A stretch of 64,000 bases of DNA from NCBI GenBank assembly GCA_029880545.1, contig JAOUOD010000003.1, forward strand, positions 1-64,000, in the 5' to 3' direction. The translations under genes and the position numbers were made by a program. Below are positions 36,623 through 45,925 of this stretch, piece after piece (position 1 is the stretch's first letter; each line of letters starts with the position of its first letter). Source of the stretch: Gammaproteobacteria bacterium (GTDB lineage Bacteria; Pseudomonadota; Gammaproteobacteria; Acidiferrobacterales; SZUA-150). The notes below the pieces were generated by a model. That model saw only the letters and a program-made list of their open reading frames with translations. It was not told where the DNA came from and did not search any database.

Positions 36623-37828
36623 TTAGTGAAAGTACAGCACAATTTCGCCCAGTTCCGGGTCATCCTTGATGGTGTCCTGGAACTCTTGCGTCAGCGCGTC
36701 GGCTTCGTCTTCGTCGCTGGCATAGTTAATGGGCAGTACGATTTCCGCGTTCACCTTGCCATTCATATAGTGCAGGGTGATACGTTCAATATCGCCGGCG
36801 GCCGGGATGCCGGTAAAATATTTGCCTAGTCGAGGAATGATCTCCTGCCTCAGTGGCAATTTCGCCGTTTTTGCATTATTCAGATCATCCTCGGCATCTA
36901 CATGGACAGTGACATCGGCCACTTCCGGAATGTCGGCAATGACACTGCGGCGTACGGTTTCGCTGATCTGATGACCTTCGCTGACGCTGAGACTGGGTTC
37001 CACCTGGATATGTACGTCTACCAAGGCGATACCGCCCATGCGTCGGGTACGCAACATATGCAATGAGCGGACGCCGGAAGTGCTCTTGATGACCTTGTGA
37101 ATGGCTTCAACCCGGTCCTGGTCCAGGCCGGTATCAATAAGTTCGTGGATGCTGGTCCAGGCCAGCTCCCAGCCTATCTTGGCAACCATGGCGGCAACAA
37201 TAACCGCGGCAATGGCATCGAGATATTCGAGGCCGGCCATGGTACCGACGACACCGATGATGACGACGATGGACGAGATGGCATCACTTCGACTGTGCCA
37301 GGCGTTGGCGCGTAACAGGTCGGAGTTGTATTTGCGCGCGGCGTGCATGGTGTAATGATAAATGGCTTCCTTGGACACCACTGAAGCACCGGCAATAATC
37401 AGCGCCCACATACCCGGTTGCAACAGCAGGTCCGGCTCAAACAATCGTCGTGTCGAATCAATGGCAATTCCGATGGAGACGCCGATAAGCGCAATACCCA
37501 GTCCGACAGTGGCAATGGTTTCGATGCGGCCGTGACCATAGGGATGTTCGTCATCAGCCTCGGCGCTGGCATGTTTTGCGGCATACAACACCATGAAATC
37601 CGTTGCCAGGTCAGACAGCGAGTGTACGCCGTCGGCAATCAAAGCCTGTGAATGACTGATAAAACCGACAACAATCTTGGCGACACCCAGCAGCAGGTCG
37701 ATGACTGAGCCGATCAGCGTGACTTTTAGCGTATCCTTGTAACGCGCTCCTTGGTTGACGTCCTGCTGCAAGCCATGACCGCTGACATGGTGGCCCGAAT
37801 GTGAATGGGGGTGATGACTATGCGCCAT
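36623..37828 (-). CDS. Cation diffusion facilitator (metal efflux)
   Basis: 401 residues. His-rich N-terminus (AHSHHPHSHSGHHVSGHG), six membrane helices, transport-site residues in LIADGVHSLSDLATD and NAWHSRSDAISS (the HxxxD of helix 5), and a cytoplasmic C-terminal domain. The C-terminus is extended by about 90 residues compared with FieF, ending in an acidic segment (SDEDEADALTQEF). Zn or Fe export is likely; metal not defined. Its start overlaps the TusA-like gene by 11 bases. Confidence 0.93.
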   Translation of the reverse strand: MAHSHHPHSHSGHHVSGHGLQQDVNQGARYKDTLKVTLIGSVIDLLLGVAKIVVGFISHSQALIADGVHSLSDLATDFMVLYAAKHASAEADDEHPYGHGRIETIATVGLGIALIGVSIGIAIDSTRRLFEPDLLLQPGMWALIIAGASVVSKEAIYHYTMHAARKYNSDLLRANAWHSRSDAISSIVVIIGVVGTMAGLEYLDAIAAVIVAAMVAKIGWELAWTSIHELIDTGLDQDRVEAIHKVIKSTSGVRSLHMLRTRRMGGIALVDVHIQVEPSLSVSEGHQISETVRRSVIADIPEVADVTVHVDAEDDLNNAKTAKLPLRQEIIPRLGKYFTGIPAAGDIERITLHYMNGKVNAEIVLPINYASDEDEADALTQEFQDTIKDDPELGEIVLYFH

Positions 37829-38045
37829 GGTGGACCTCCAGGCGGATAATCACTTCATGATCGTTATCGACCGTTTCAACAACCGTGTGGCCGTTGATTC
37901 GGCACCAGGTAGGTATGTCGTTCAGGGCGCCATGATCGGTGCAGACAACTTCCAGCATTTCACCGGAGGCCATGCCATTGACCTTGTCCTGGGTCCTTAT
38001 GACCGGCATCGGGCACAGCATATTTCGGGCATCCAGTGTTTCCAT
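37818..38045 (-). CDS. TusA/SirA-family sulfur carrier
   Basis: 75 residues, one TusA domain. The persulfide-carrying Cys lies in MLCPMPVIRT near residue 11, the family signature CPxP; a second Cys is in EVVCTDHGA. TusA proteins relay sulfane sulfur to tRNA thiolation, molybdenum cofactor synthesis or, in sulfur oxidisers, dissimilatory sulfur trafficking. It lies 19 bases after a PP-loop sulfurtransferase gene on the same strand, so that protein is the probable partner. Confidence 0.9.
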   Translation of the reverse strand: METLDARNMLCPMPVIRTQDKVNGMASGEMLEVVCTDHGALNDIPTWCRINGHTVVETVDNDHEVIIRLEVHHGA

Positions 38046-38064
38046 AATTATTTACTCAATGCGT

Positions 38065-39114
38065 TTACAGGTACCATTCCTGGGGCAGTTCATCCGGGTG
38101 TAGTGGTGCCACCTTATATTCAGTAACCATATCGGACAAGTCATGTATGGAAACCGTGACCTCATCGTCTGTTCGGCCCTTGCCAAACCGCGCGGTCAGG
38201 CGCGCAGCCAGCAGCAGGTCATTTTCGCTGACAGTACCGGATTCTGCATCCAGCAGCACCAGTGGGCCGCGATGGCTGCTGGCATGCATGTGAACAAATC
38301 GGTTGCGGTAACCGCGCAGGAAATTATTTTCACCATCGTCGCGCCCAATGATGAGTTTGAAATGTGGTCTCGGCCTCACGTGGCGCCCGACCTTGAGCAG
38401 CATTATGTCATCAATTTCGTATCGTTTTTCACCGCGAACCTGCCACAAGTCGGCAAGCTTGCGTGAGTAGTTGGCATCAGTAAGGAAGCAGCAGCCACCT
38501 GCCGGTTGGGCGTAATCATTGAACCCGAGCTGGTTGGCCAGTGCCATTTGCGGCTTGCGATTGCGACCGGAGAAATCGAGCAGCTTGTTCCTGTCTACCC
38601 AGCCTTCGCGCTCGGGCAGGGTTTCCGGAAGTATCCTGGCGCATAATGGCCTGAGTAACAGATCCCTGGCACCGGATTCGCGGGCGATCACGGGCATTGT
38701 GTCCTTGCGTTGTGACATGGGTCGTTGTCCGACCACTTCACCGGTGACAATAAAATCAAAATCGTGCTGCTGTATCCACTCGAGTGCTTTCCGGACCATG
38801 AATCCCTTGCAGTCGAGACAAGGGTTAAGGTTGGCGCCGTAACCATGTTTCGGGTTTATGACGACATCCTTGTATTCCTCGATGATGTCAACGATGTGTA
38901 GTTTGATGCCCAGCTGTTCAGCCACCCATAGCGCGTTGTTGCGCTTTTCCTTGTTCTTGTCCTTGTTGCGTATGGCGTGCGTATGGCCTTCTACGCAGAA
39001 GCCGGTGTAAAAGTTGATGCCTTCCACATGAATGCCCTGGTCGAGCATTAACTTGGCGGCGAGCAGTGAATCCAGTCCACCGGAAATCAGGGCGGCGGCT
39101 TTTCGTTGGGTCAT
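38065..39114 (-). CDS. PP-loop ATPase, thiouridylase-like (MnmA/ThiI-related)
   Basis: 349 residues from ATG 39114. The N-terminal ATP pyrophosphatase has the PP-loop AALISGGLDSLLAAKLM. A CLDCKGFM pair (about 120-126) and the GGCCFLTDANYS pair (about 218) supply conserved Cys as in tRNA thiolases. The last third resembles neither MnmA nor ThiI and is of unknown function. The family is often labelled tRNA (5-methylaminomethyl-2-thiouridylate) methyltransferase, a name with little support. With the TusA-like gene it forms a probable sulfur-transfer pair. Confidence 0.82.
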   Translation of the reverse strand: MTQRKAAALISGGLDSLLAAKLMLDQGIHVEGINFYTGFCVEGHTHAIRNKDKNKEKRNNALWVAEQLGIKLHIVDIIEEYKDVVINPKHGYGANLNPCLDCKGFMVRKALEWIQQHDFDFIVTGEVVGQRPMSQRKDTMPVIARESGARDLLLRPLCARILPETLPEREGWVDRNKLLDFSGRNRKPQMALANQLGFNDYAQPAGGCCFLTDANYSRKLADLWQVRGEKRYEIDDIMLLKVGRHVRPRPHFKLIIGRDDGENNFLRGYRNRFVHMHASSHRGPLVLLDAESGTVSENDLLLAARLTARFGKGRTDDEVTVSIHDLSDMVTEYKVAPLHPDELPQEWYL

Positions 39115-39129
39115 GGCTTGAATACACAT

Positions 39130-39490
39130 CTGTAATCCAGGGAAGCGTCGGATTTTATCTCAAAACTGTCCCTGACAGGTATGCCCGGTTGTGCCTGTCG
39201 GCGCTGAACGGGACAGCTTCTTCGGACTGGTCGTGAAGTTGGCCAAATAAAAAACGGACCCGAGAGCCCGTTTTTTATTTACGCTGATAATAATTATGGT
39301 CCTGCTTTTTTGTGTGCTTGCAGCCCGTTTTTTGGTCGCTGGGCTTTTTTTGGCCTCTTTCGGGCCCTTCTCCTCCACCGGTGGTCCAAGCGTGTCGTGC
39401 CACCTACTGGAATGACCTTACTCTAATCCTGTGTTCCTGTCCATAATCAAAATTATTCTCATTTAAAACCGGCGGTATTGGTAAAACTAT
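39130..39490 (-). other. Intergenic region, candidate Fur-regulated small RNA
   Basis: No convincing protein gene in 360 bases. On the minus strand a Fur-box-like sequence, TGAGAATAATTTTGA (39447-39461, 12 of 15 matches to the 7-1-7 consensus), lies about 170 bases upstream of a very strong terminator at 39245-39280. The 12-base string AGCCCGTTTTTT occurs twice (39265-39276 and 39322-39333). A GTG-initiated Lys-rich frame at 39378 runs through the terminator and is probably not translated. An iron-regulated small RNA would fit, but a 3' untranslated region of the upstream gene is equally possible. Confidence 0.3.
39245..39280 (-). terminator. Strong bidirectional intrinsic terminator
   Basis: Arms AAATAAAAAACGG and CCGTTTTTTATTT are perfect 13-base complements around a ten-base loop. 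U-tracts are present in both directions. On the minus strand it ends transcripts from the membrane-protein gene at 39491 or from a small RNA. Confidence 0.88.
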
Positions 39491-40864
39491 TTATTTCATA
39501 ATGTTTTTGTTGTCCGAGCCATCGACCATGCGCAGTTCTTTCCAGTTGTAGCGGCGAATATGGGCACTTTTGCCTGGTTCAAATTCTCCCTGATCGACCC
39601 GGCTGTAGACTACTGGCTCATCGCAATTGTAGACATAGCGTTTTGTCGGGTAGTGCAGCTTGATGGCGCCGAGTTCCCCCGCCTCACAGGGGATGGGATT
39701 GGTCTTGCTGGCCTTGCCTCTTGCCAGGGCGCCAAGGGTCTCCAGATCGGTGTCGAGATTCTTGTAAGGATTGGCTCCGGAGCTTTTTGGTGTCGCTTCA
39801 GTATTTTCTGTTGATGGCTCAGTAACGGTTTCCGTCACCGCCGGTGGTGTTGGCGCGATACTCGAGGTCGGTACTGGCTGCCATTGGGCAAGGGAAATGT
39901 GAGGCAGTGACAGCTGCAACCAATGCAGGACAGGTACGAGCCAAAGCGCCAGCCAGGCAAGGTGCAGCAATCCAACCGGTCGACCTAACCGAATATAAGG
40001 CACTGGTGCAATCAGCAGCCAGGCCAGTATGTGTCGCCGCGGCAGAAATGTGTCACTGCTGGTAGCCAGTGCGCGCAAGTGCGCCATGCGTTTGGCGGCC
40101 CAGGGTTCGGTGGACACCAGTTCATTCAATGACATCCAGAAGTGAGCGCCTTCCAACCCCTGTTTGGCAAACTCCGGAATATTGACCGACTTCCAGCGTT
40201 CACTGCGGGTGACTTCGACGGCCAGGCCAAAGGCGGCGTCCACCTTGTTTTTGCAGGCACCCAGGCCGGCGCGATCATAATGATAGGTTTGCGCACGTCG
40301 CCAGGCTGTACCCAGCAGTGGCAGGACCAGTGCCGGTGCCAGAAAAAAGCGCCAGGATCGATACGGGTCAGTGAGCTTTGCCAGTTGCTGACCCATGTGA
40401 AATTCAATGGCACCCTGGCGCTCGGTTAGCGCGGCAATGATGTCCCCGTCCAGCGCCAGATGGTAGCGGCCGAAGACGCGAACGCTCTCGAGCAGTTGTT
40501 CGTGCCCGCAAATGTAGGCAGTGGGAACGTCGTCAATATTGAGTCGATCACAGGCTTTGTGCAGCCGCGCGAACAGGTCGGGCTGCTGTTTTTCAGTGAG
40601 CGCCACTGCGAATCCACGTAATTTGCTGAGACGGCGAATTCTGTACAGTGCGTGTACAAGCCAGGTGACGACGAGTGTGGCGAACACGAGCGGCGGCAGC
40701 AGGGTGTCGCGAACTCTCGCCTCAAGAGGTGTGTACTGGGCCAGCCATTGCGGCAGTTGGAACCATAAATAGCCCAGCAAGCTGCCCCAGAATCCCAGTG
40801 ACAGCAGCAGCGTGATGACAAACAGCGGTTTGTAATGTTGGTAGCGAAGAATGGCTGCGCTCAT
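39491..40864 (-). CDS. M48-like membrane protein lacking the zinc motif
   Basis: 457 residues. Two N-terminal helices (about 15-36 and 57-72), then a region laid out like an HtpX/M48 peptidase: the DGDIIAALTERQGAIEFHMGQQLAKLTD segment falls where M48 enzymes have a helix ending HELGHIKNRD, so HExxH is replaced by HMGQQ. YHYDRAGLGACKN follows where the third zinc ligand (ExxxD) is expected, and LVSTEPWAAKRMAHLRAL matches the usual closing segment. More helices and a Thr/Pro-rich linker precede a C-terminal domain with two Cys. Probably a catalytically dead peptidase-like protein. Function unknown. Confidence 0.65.
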   Translation of the reverse strand: MSAAILRYQHYKPLFVITLLLSLGFWGSLLGYLWFQLPQWLAQYTPLEARVRDTLLPPLVFATLVVTWLVHALYRIRRLSKLRGFAVALTEKQQPDLFARLHKACDRLNIDDVPTAYICGHEQLLESVRVFGRYHLALDGDIIAALTERQGAIEFHMGQQLAKLTDPYRSWRFFLAPALVLPLLGTAWRRAQTYHYDRAGLGACKNKVDAAFGLAVEVTRSERWKSVNIPEFAKQGLEGAHFWMSLNELVSTEPWAAKRMAHLRALATSSDTFLPRRHILAWLLIAPVPYIRLGRPVGLLHLAWLALWLVPVLHWLQLSLPHISLAQWQPVPTSSIAPTPPAVTETVTEPSTENTEATPKSSGANPYKNLDTDLETLGALARGKASKTNPIPCEAGELGAIKLHYPTKRYVYNCDEPVVYSRVDQGEFEPGKSAHIRRYNWKELRMVDGSDNKNIMK

Positions 40865-41017
40865 GGACCTGGTCGATCTTTCCCTGTTTTGTACCGAATT
40901 ATTGTAGGTAATGGCCTGAATATTTGTTTTCGGCGGTGCGTTGTTTCATTATTTCATGGCTTTCTATGCTAAACCATAATATAGATGATTTCCCTGATTT
41001 CGCGGTGGACCGCCTGA

Positions 41018-41797
41018 ATGACCTGGCCTTTTCGACGCCGATTGCGACGATCCCGTGACCCCGGTTCCCGGGTAGTTGCCGGTGTGCGCTGGATTGGCCG
41101 TATCCTGCGCTGGTCTTTCCGGTTGTTGCTGGTATTCATAATTGTCGATTTGTTTTACGTGGCCACACAATGGCCGGATTGGGATGCGCTGCAAAAGGGC
41201 TCGATACCCAAATCAAACTTTATCCTGTCTTACCAGCGAGACTTGAAGAAACCGCGGCACAAAAACTTGCCGCCGCTCCGATGGCGACCCGTTAGCTATG
41301 ACAAAATCCCTCAGCACATGATTCGTGCCGTCGTAGTTGCCGAAGATAGCCGCTTTTACCAGCACGATGGCTTCGATCTCATCGCATTTCGCGAAGCTAT
41401 GGATCAAAACCTCAGTCGTGGAAAGCTGGCATTTGGGGCCAGTACAATTTCCCAGCAAACCGTGAAAAACCTGTTTCTTACCGGGTCGCGGGATTTTCTG
41501 CGTAAATGGCACGAACTGCTGCTGACCTGGGGCATGGAACGCAACCTGAAGAAGCGCCGGATCATGGAGCTTTATCTCAATATTGCCGAGTTTGGCAAAG
41601 GGATCTACGGTGTTGAGGCGGCGTCGCTGCATTACTGGAACAAGCCGGTCAGCCAGGTCACCTGGCGCCAGGCAGCGGAACTGGCCGCGTGCCTGCCCAG
41701 CCCGAAAAAACACAACCCGACGACCCGCACGCCAGCCTTTGAGCGACGTGTCGACAAGATCTATTACTGGTTGATGCAGAACCAGAACGGAACCTGA
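41018..41797 (+). CDS. mtgA: Monofunctional biosynthetic peptidoglycan transglycosylase
   Basis: 259 residues: basic N-terminus, one membrane anchor (about 37-53), then a family 51 glycosyltransferase domain with the catalytic Glu in VVAEDSRFYQHDGFD, the GASTISQQTVKNLFL motif and KKRRIMELYLNIAEFGKGIYGVEAAS. Polymerises lipid II into glycan strands in the periplasm. No transpeptidase domain. Confidence 0.95.
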   Translation: MTWPFRRRLRRSRDPGSRVVAGVRWIGRILRWSFRLLLVFIIVDLFYVATQWPDWDALQKGSIPKSNFILSYQRDLKKPRHKNLPPLRWRPVSYDKIPQHMIRAVVVAEDSRFYQHDGFDLIAFREAMDQNLSRGKLAFGASTISQQTVKNLFLTGSRDFLRKWHELLLTWGMERNLKKRRIMELYLNIAEFGKGIYGVEAASLHYWNKPVSQVTWRQAAELAACLPSPKKHNPTTRTPAFERRVDKIYYWLMQNQNGT

Positions 41798-41881
41798 GTC
41801 GTACGCTGCGATTATGCCTGACGCTGGCAGCAAGGCCGCGTTATAATCGCGGGCCGTTTAGCCTGAACAGAGGGATTTCGC

Positions 41882-42778
41882 TTGTATTTCCAGGACCTGA
41901 TTTTCAACCTTCAGCAATATTGGGCTGGCCAGGGCTGCGTCGTGGTTCAGCCGTATGACATGGAAATGGGCGCTGGCACATTTCATCCGGCGACTTTCCT
42001 CGCGGCCATTGGCCCCGAGCCTGCACGCACCGCCTACGCGCAACCTTGCCGTCGACCTACAGATGGTCGGTACGGTGAAAATCCCAACCGGCTTCAGCAT
42101 TACTACCAGTTCCAGGTCATCCTGAAACCGTCACCATCCAATATCCAGGAGCTGTACCTGGGCTCATTGAAAAAGCTGGGTATTGATGTGTTAACCAACG
42201 ATATTCGTTTTGTTGAAGACAACTGGGAGTCGCCCACCCTTGGTGCCTGGGGCCTGGGCTGGGAAGTCTGGCTGAACGGTATGGAAGTCACCCAGTTCAC
42301 TTACTTTCAGCAGGTGGGCGCGCTGGAATGCAGGCCGGTAACCGGTGAAATTACCTATGGTCTTGAGCGTATCGCCATGTACCTTCAGGGTGTAGACAGT
42401 ATTTTTGATCTGCAATGGAACGAGAGATTTACTTACGGCGACATTTTTCACCAGAACGAGGTGGAATTTTCAGGATTCAATTTTGAACATGCCAACACCG
42501 AGTTGTTGTTCAGGCAATTTGATGATTGCGAATCCGAGTGCAAGCGCCTGGTGGAAGCCGGCGTGCCGCTGCCGGCCTATGAAATGGTGCTGAAAGCCTC
42601 GCATGCATTTAACCTGCTGGATGCACGCAGTGCCATTAGCGTCACCGAGCGTGCGCGTTATATTGGCCGCGTGCGCGGACTGGCACGATTGATTGCGCAA
42701 GCGTATTACGATTCCCGTGAAGCTCTTGGTTTTCCGAAGCTCAAGGCAGTAAAGGGCAAGGAGGCAGCCAATGGCTAA
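41882..42778 (+). CDS. glyQ: Glycine-tRNA ligase alpha subunit
   Basis: 298 residues from TTG 41882, supported by AGAGGG seven bases upstream; the E. coli protein has a few more N-terminal residues. Class II synthetase core: [53 protein letters not shown] and [15 protein letters not shown]. The alpha subunit binds ATP and glycine. Overlaps glyS by eight bases. Confidence 0.97.
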   Translation: MYFQDLIFNLQQYWAGQGCVVVQPYDMEMGAGTFHPATFLAAIGPEPARTAYAQPCRRPTDGRYGENPNRLQHYYQFQVILKPSPSNIQELYLGSLKKLGIDVLTNDIRFVEDNWESPTLGAWGLGWEVWLNGMEVTQFTYFQQVGALECRPVTGEITYGLERIAMYLQGVDSIFDLQWNERFTYGDIFHQNEVEFSGFNFEHANTELLFRQFDDCESECKRLVEAGVPLPAYEMVLKASHAFNLLDARSAISVTERARYIGRVRGLARLIAQAYYDSREALGFPKLKAVKGKEAANG

Positions 42779-44903
42779 GAAAGCAAAAAAGAAGAGCGCC
42801 GGAAAAACCGCGCGCAAGGCTGCAACCAGGTCATCCACCGATCTATTGATCGAGTTAGGTACGGAAGAGTTGCCGCCGAAGGCGCTGAAGTCACTGAGTG
42901 AAAATCTTGGTCGTTTCGTGCATGAGGGGCTGGCAGAGGCCGGGCTGCTCGAGTCGGATGATTACCGTGTGTTTGCCGCGCCGCGTCGACTGGCCGTGTT
43001 GTTTGGCAAGGTGCGATTGCAGCAACCTGATCGCGAAACGGAGCGAAAAGGGCCGGCGGCGCAGGCGGCATTTGATGCTGATGGTAAGCCAACAAAGGCG
43101 CTGGAAGGTTTTGCCCGTTCCTGCGGTGTGACCCCGGACAAGCTGGAAAAAGTGCAGACCGACAAGGGTGAGTGGATGGTGTTCCGCAGCCTCGAAAAGG
43201 GCCAGAAAGCCGCTGTCCTCGTTCCGGCGATATTCGAAAACGCACTGAAAAAATTGCCTATCCCCAAGCGCATGCGCTGGGGCGACCTGGATGCGGAATT
43301 TGTCCGACCGGTACACTGGTTACTCATGTTGCACGGCGACAAGTTGGTACCAGCGGAAATGCTGGCGGTCAAATCCGGACGTGTCAGTTATGGTCATCGC
43401 TTTCACGCGCCGAAGGCCATACGCATTCCTGCGGCAAAAGATTATGAGCGCTTGCTGAAATCCCAGGGCAAGGTAATTGCGAATTTTGCCGTGCGTCAGC
43501 AGTTGATACGCAGTGGTGTCGAAAAGCTGGCTGTCAAACAAAAAGGCCAGGCCGTGATCAATGTGGACTTGCTTGATGAAGTCACCAGCCTGGTGGAATG
43601 GCCTGAACCGGTACTCGGCTCCTTTGACCATGCGTTCCTTGATGTGCCTGCTGAAGCGCTGATCAGCAGCATGCAGGATCATCAGAAGTATTTTCCTGTC
43701 ATCGGTCGCAGCGGCAAGCTGATGCCGCATTTTATTACGGTGGCCAACATCAAGAGCCGGAAACCGGCCGCCGTGCGTGCGGGTAACGAGCGTGTATTGC
43801 GTGCCCGCTTTTCCGATGCCAAGTTCTTCTGGGATACGGACCGCAAAACGGCACTGGCTGATCGTATCGCTGCACTCAAGGATGTGGTATTTCACGTCAA
43901 GCTTGGCACGGTCCATGACAAGGTTGAGCGCGTGAAAAAACTCAGCGCTGTCATCGCCACTGAGCTGGGCGGCGACAAGGCCATGGCAACGCGTGCTGCA
44001 CAACTTGCCCGCGCCGATCTTATGACCGGTATGGTATTCGAGTTCCCTGATTTGCAGGGCATTATGGGCAGGTACTACGCCGTCCATGATGGTGAGCCGG
44101 CCGACGTCGCGGCCGCCATGGAAGAACAGTACATGCCGCGATTTGCCGGCGACCAGTTACCGAAAACGGCAACCGGCCAGGCACTGGCAGTTGCCGAAAA
44201 AATTGACTCCATTGTCGGTATCTTCAGTATCGGCGAGGTGCCAACCGGCGACAAGGATCCGTTTGCCTTGCGTCGCGCCGCTTTGGGCGCCTTGCGTATC
44301 ATGATTGAGGCCGATCTGGATCTGGATTTGCTGGCCCTGGTCCGCAGTGCGGCAGCCAGCCAGCCGGGACAGTTTGATATGGATAAAGCCAGTCATGAGG
44401 TATACGGCTTCATGATGGAGCGATTGCGCGCCTATTACGCTGACCAGGGAGTAGCCCATGACGAGTTTGAATCTGTGCTGGCGACGAAGCCTTCCAGGCC
44501 GCTGGATTTCGACCGGCGCATCAAGGCAGTCAAGGCTTTCCGCAAGCTCAAGGAAGCTGAACCCCTGACGGCAGCCAACAAGCGTATTCGCAACATACTC
44601 AAGCAGGGTGGTACTGCCAACCGGGATCATGTTTCGAAACAGCTGTTGTCGGAACCGGCTGAGGTGGCACTGGCGGACAAGGTCATCGCCATGAGTGCTG
44701 AGCTGGAACCGGTGTTTGCCAAGGGCGACTACACTGCTGCGATGAAGAAGCTGGCAGCGCTGCGACCACAGGTGGATGACTTCTTTGACAAGGTCATGGT
44801 GATGGTGGACGAGGAAGCGGTACGTGACAATCGCCTGGCATTGCTGGATAGCCTGGGCAGGCTGTTTCTTCGTATCGCGGATTTGTCAAAACTGCAGGGA
44901 TAA
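42771..44903 (+). CDS. glyS: Glycine-tRNA ligase beta subunit
   Basis: 710 residues against about 689 in E. coli. The extra length is an N-terminal Lys/Ala-rich segment (residues 2-23, [20 protein letters not shown]) before the family start [18 protein letters not shown]. The HD-like and anticodon-binding regions are intact ([19 protein letters not shown]). Translationally coupled to glyQ. The basic tail may help tRNA or ribosome association. Confidence 0.97.
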   Translation: MAKKAKKKSAGKTARKAATRSSTDLLIELGTEELPPKALKSLSENLGRFVHEGLAEAGLLESDDYRVFAAPRRLAVLFGKVRLQQPDRETERKGPAAQAAFDADGKPTKALEGFARSCGVTPDKLEKVQTDKGEWMVFRSLEKGQKAAVLVPAIFENALKKLPIPKRMRWGDLDAEFVRPVHWLLMLHGDKLVPAEMLAVKSGRVSYGHRFHAPKAIRIPAAKDYERLLKSQGKVIANFAVRQQLIRSGVEKLAVKQKGQAVINVDLLDEVTSLVEWPEPVLGSFDHAFLDVPAEALISSMQDHQKYFPVIGRSGKLMPHFITVANIKSRKPAAVRAGNERVLRARFSDAKFFWDTDRKTALADRIAALKDVVFHVKLGTVHDKVERVKKLSAVIATELGGDKAMATRAAQLARADLMTGMVFEFPDLQGIMGRYYAVHDGEPADVAAAMEEQYMPRFAGDQLPKTATGQALAVAEKIDSIVGIFSIGEVPTGDKDPFALRRAALGALRIMIEADLDLDLLALVRSAAASQPGQFDMDKASHEVYGFMMERLRAYYADQGVAHDEFESVLATKPSRPLDFDRRIKAVKAFRKLKEAEPLTAANKRIRNILKQGGTANRDHVSKQLLSEPAEVALADKVIAMSAELEPVFAKGDYTAAMKKLAALRPQVDDFFDKVMVMVDEEAVRDNRLALLDSLGRLFLRIADLSKLQG

Positions 44904-45023
44904 AAAACGGCCTGTTACTGACCGCATGTTCTCGGCAGCAGCCTTGCAGGCCGGATTGTAAACGGGTTTGCCGGATCGGATTGTCGGCGAACGGCCACGG
45001 TAAATTATGGAACACAAGCAGAT

Positions 45024-45362
45024 ATGACTGACCAGGATTCCTACCAGGCCATGCTTGACGCAGTACAGGCATTTCACTGCAAGCATGATTTCAGAAATAC
45101 CGGTGGCGAGGAGCTGACCTACCGAATTGCGTTGATGAGTGAAGAGCTCGGTGAAATGGCGGCAGCGGTAACCAAGGGCAAGAGCATTGAGAGCCTGGCC
45201 GAGGAGACCGCCGATTTGTTTATTCTGCTGATCGGCACGGCTATTGCCGCTGATTTTGATTTGAAAGCAGCCTTCTGGAAGAAAATGGACAAAATCATGC
45301 AGCGTGAGTCAAAAATGGTAAATGGCCGGATCCGGGTATCCGAGTTCCGGGATATGGACTAG
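45024..45362 (+). CDS. MazG-like nucleoside triphosphate pyrophosphohydrolase
   Basis: 112 residues, all-alpha NTP pyrophosphohydrolase of the MazG-like group. Metal-binding signatures are present: SEELGEMAAAV (ExxE) and EETADLFILLIG (ExxD). Small homologues of this kind act on dNTPs or related nucleotides. It starts 120 bases after glyS and nine bases before gmhB. Confidence 0.85.
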   Translation: MTDQDSYQAMLDAVQAFHCKHDFRNTGGEELTYRIALMSEELGEMAAAVTKGKSIESLAEETADLFILLIGTAIAADFDLKAAFWKKMDKIMQRESKMVNGRIRVSEFRDMD

Positions 45363-45370
45363 GTGGCGGT

Positions 45371-45922
45371 ATGAAACTTGTTATTCTCGACAGGGACGGA
45401 GTCATCAACCAGGATTCTGACCAGTTCATCAAGTCACCTGATGAATGGATTCCGATTCCCGGCAGCCTGGAGGCAATCGGGCGCCTGAACCGGGAGGGCT
45501 GGCGCGTGGTGATCGCCACCAACCAGTCCGGCATCGCCCGCAACCTGTTTAACATGGACATGCTCAATCGCATCCACGACAAAATGGTGCAAATGGTTGC
45601 AGGAAAGGGCGGTGAAGTGGACGGTATTTTTTTCTGTCCCCATGGCCCGGGTGATGCCTGTCGTTGTCGCAAGCCGAGACCGGGATTGTTCGAGGATATC
45701 GCCGAACGTTTTCGTATCCAGTTGAATGACGTATTTGCTGTTGGTGACTCGGAGCGCGATATTGTTGCAGCCCGCGATGCCAAGGCCAGGCCGGTACTGG
45801 TCAAGACCGGAAAGGGTCGCAGTACCGCCAAAACGTCCACCGAGCTGGATGGTGTGCCGGTGTTTCGTGATCTGGCTGAATTTGTTGACACCCTGGTACA
45901 GGGCAAGCTGGAAGAGTACTGA
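45371..45922 (+). CDS. gmhB: D-glycero-beta-D-manno-heptose 1,7-bisphosphate 7-phosphatase
   Basis: 183 residues, HAD family. DRDGVIN carries the nucleophile and acid/base Asp, IATNQSGIARN is motif II, and CPHGPGDACRCRKP is the zinc-binding loop specific to GmhB/HisB-N. VFAVGDSERDIVAA is motif IV. Makes heptose 1-phosphate for lipopolysaccharide core. Next to plsC, three bases away. Confidence 0.94.
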   Translation: MKLVILDRDGVINQDSDQFIKSPDEWIPIPGSLEAIGRLNREGWRVVIATNQSGIARNLFNMDMLNRIHDKMVQMVAGKGGEVDGIFFCPHGPGDACRCRKPRPGLFEDIAERFRIQLNDVFAVGDSERDIVAARDAKARPVLVKTGKGRSTAKTSTELDGVPVFRDLAEFVDTLVQGKLEEY

Positions 45923-45925
45923 TTC

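Noticed and set aside
39322..39351. Plus-strand terminator AGCCC/GGGCT with T-run
   Set aside because: Only a five-base stem with a 14-base loop and no plus-strand gene upstream.
39160..39378. Lys-rich 72-residue minus frame
   Set aside because: Starts with GTG, passes through a strong terminator hairpin, and its basic content comes from A-runs of the terminator region.
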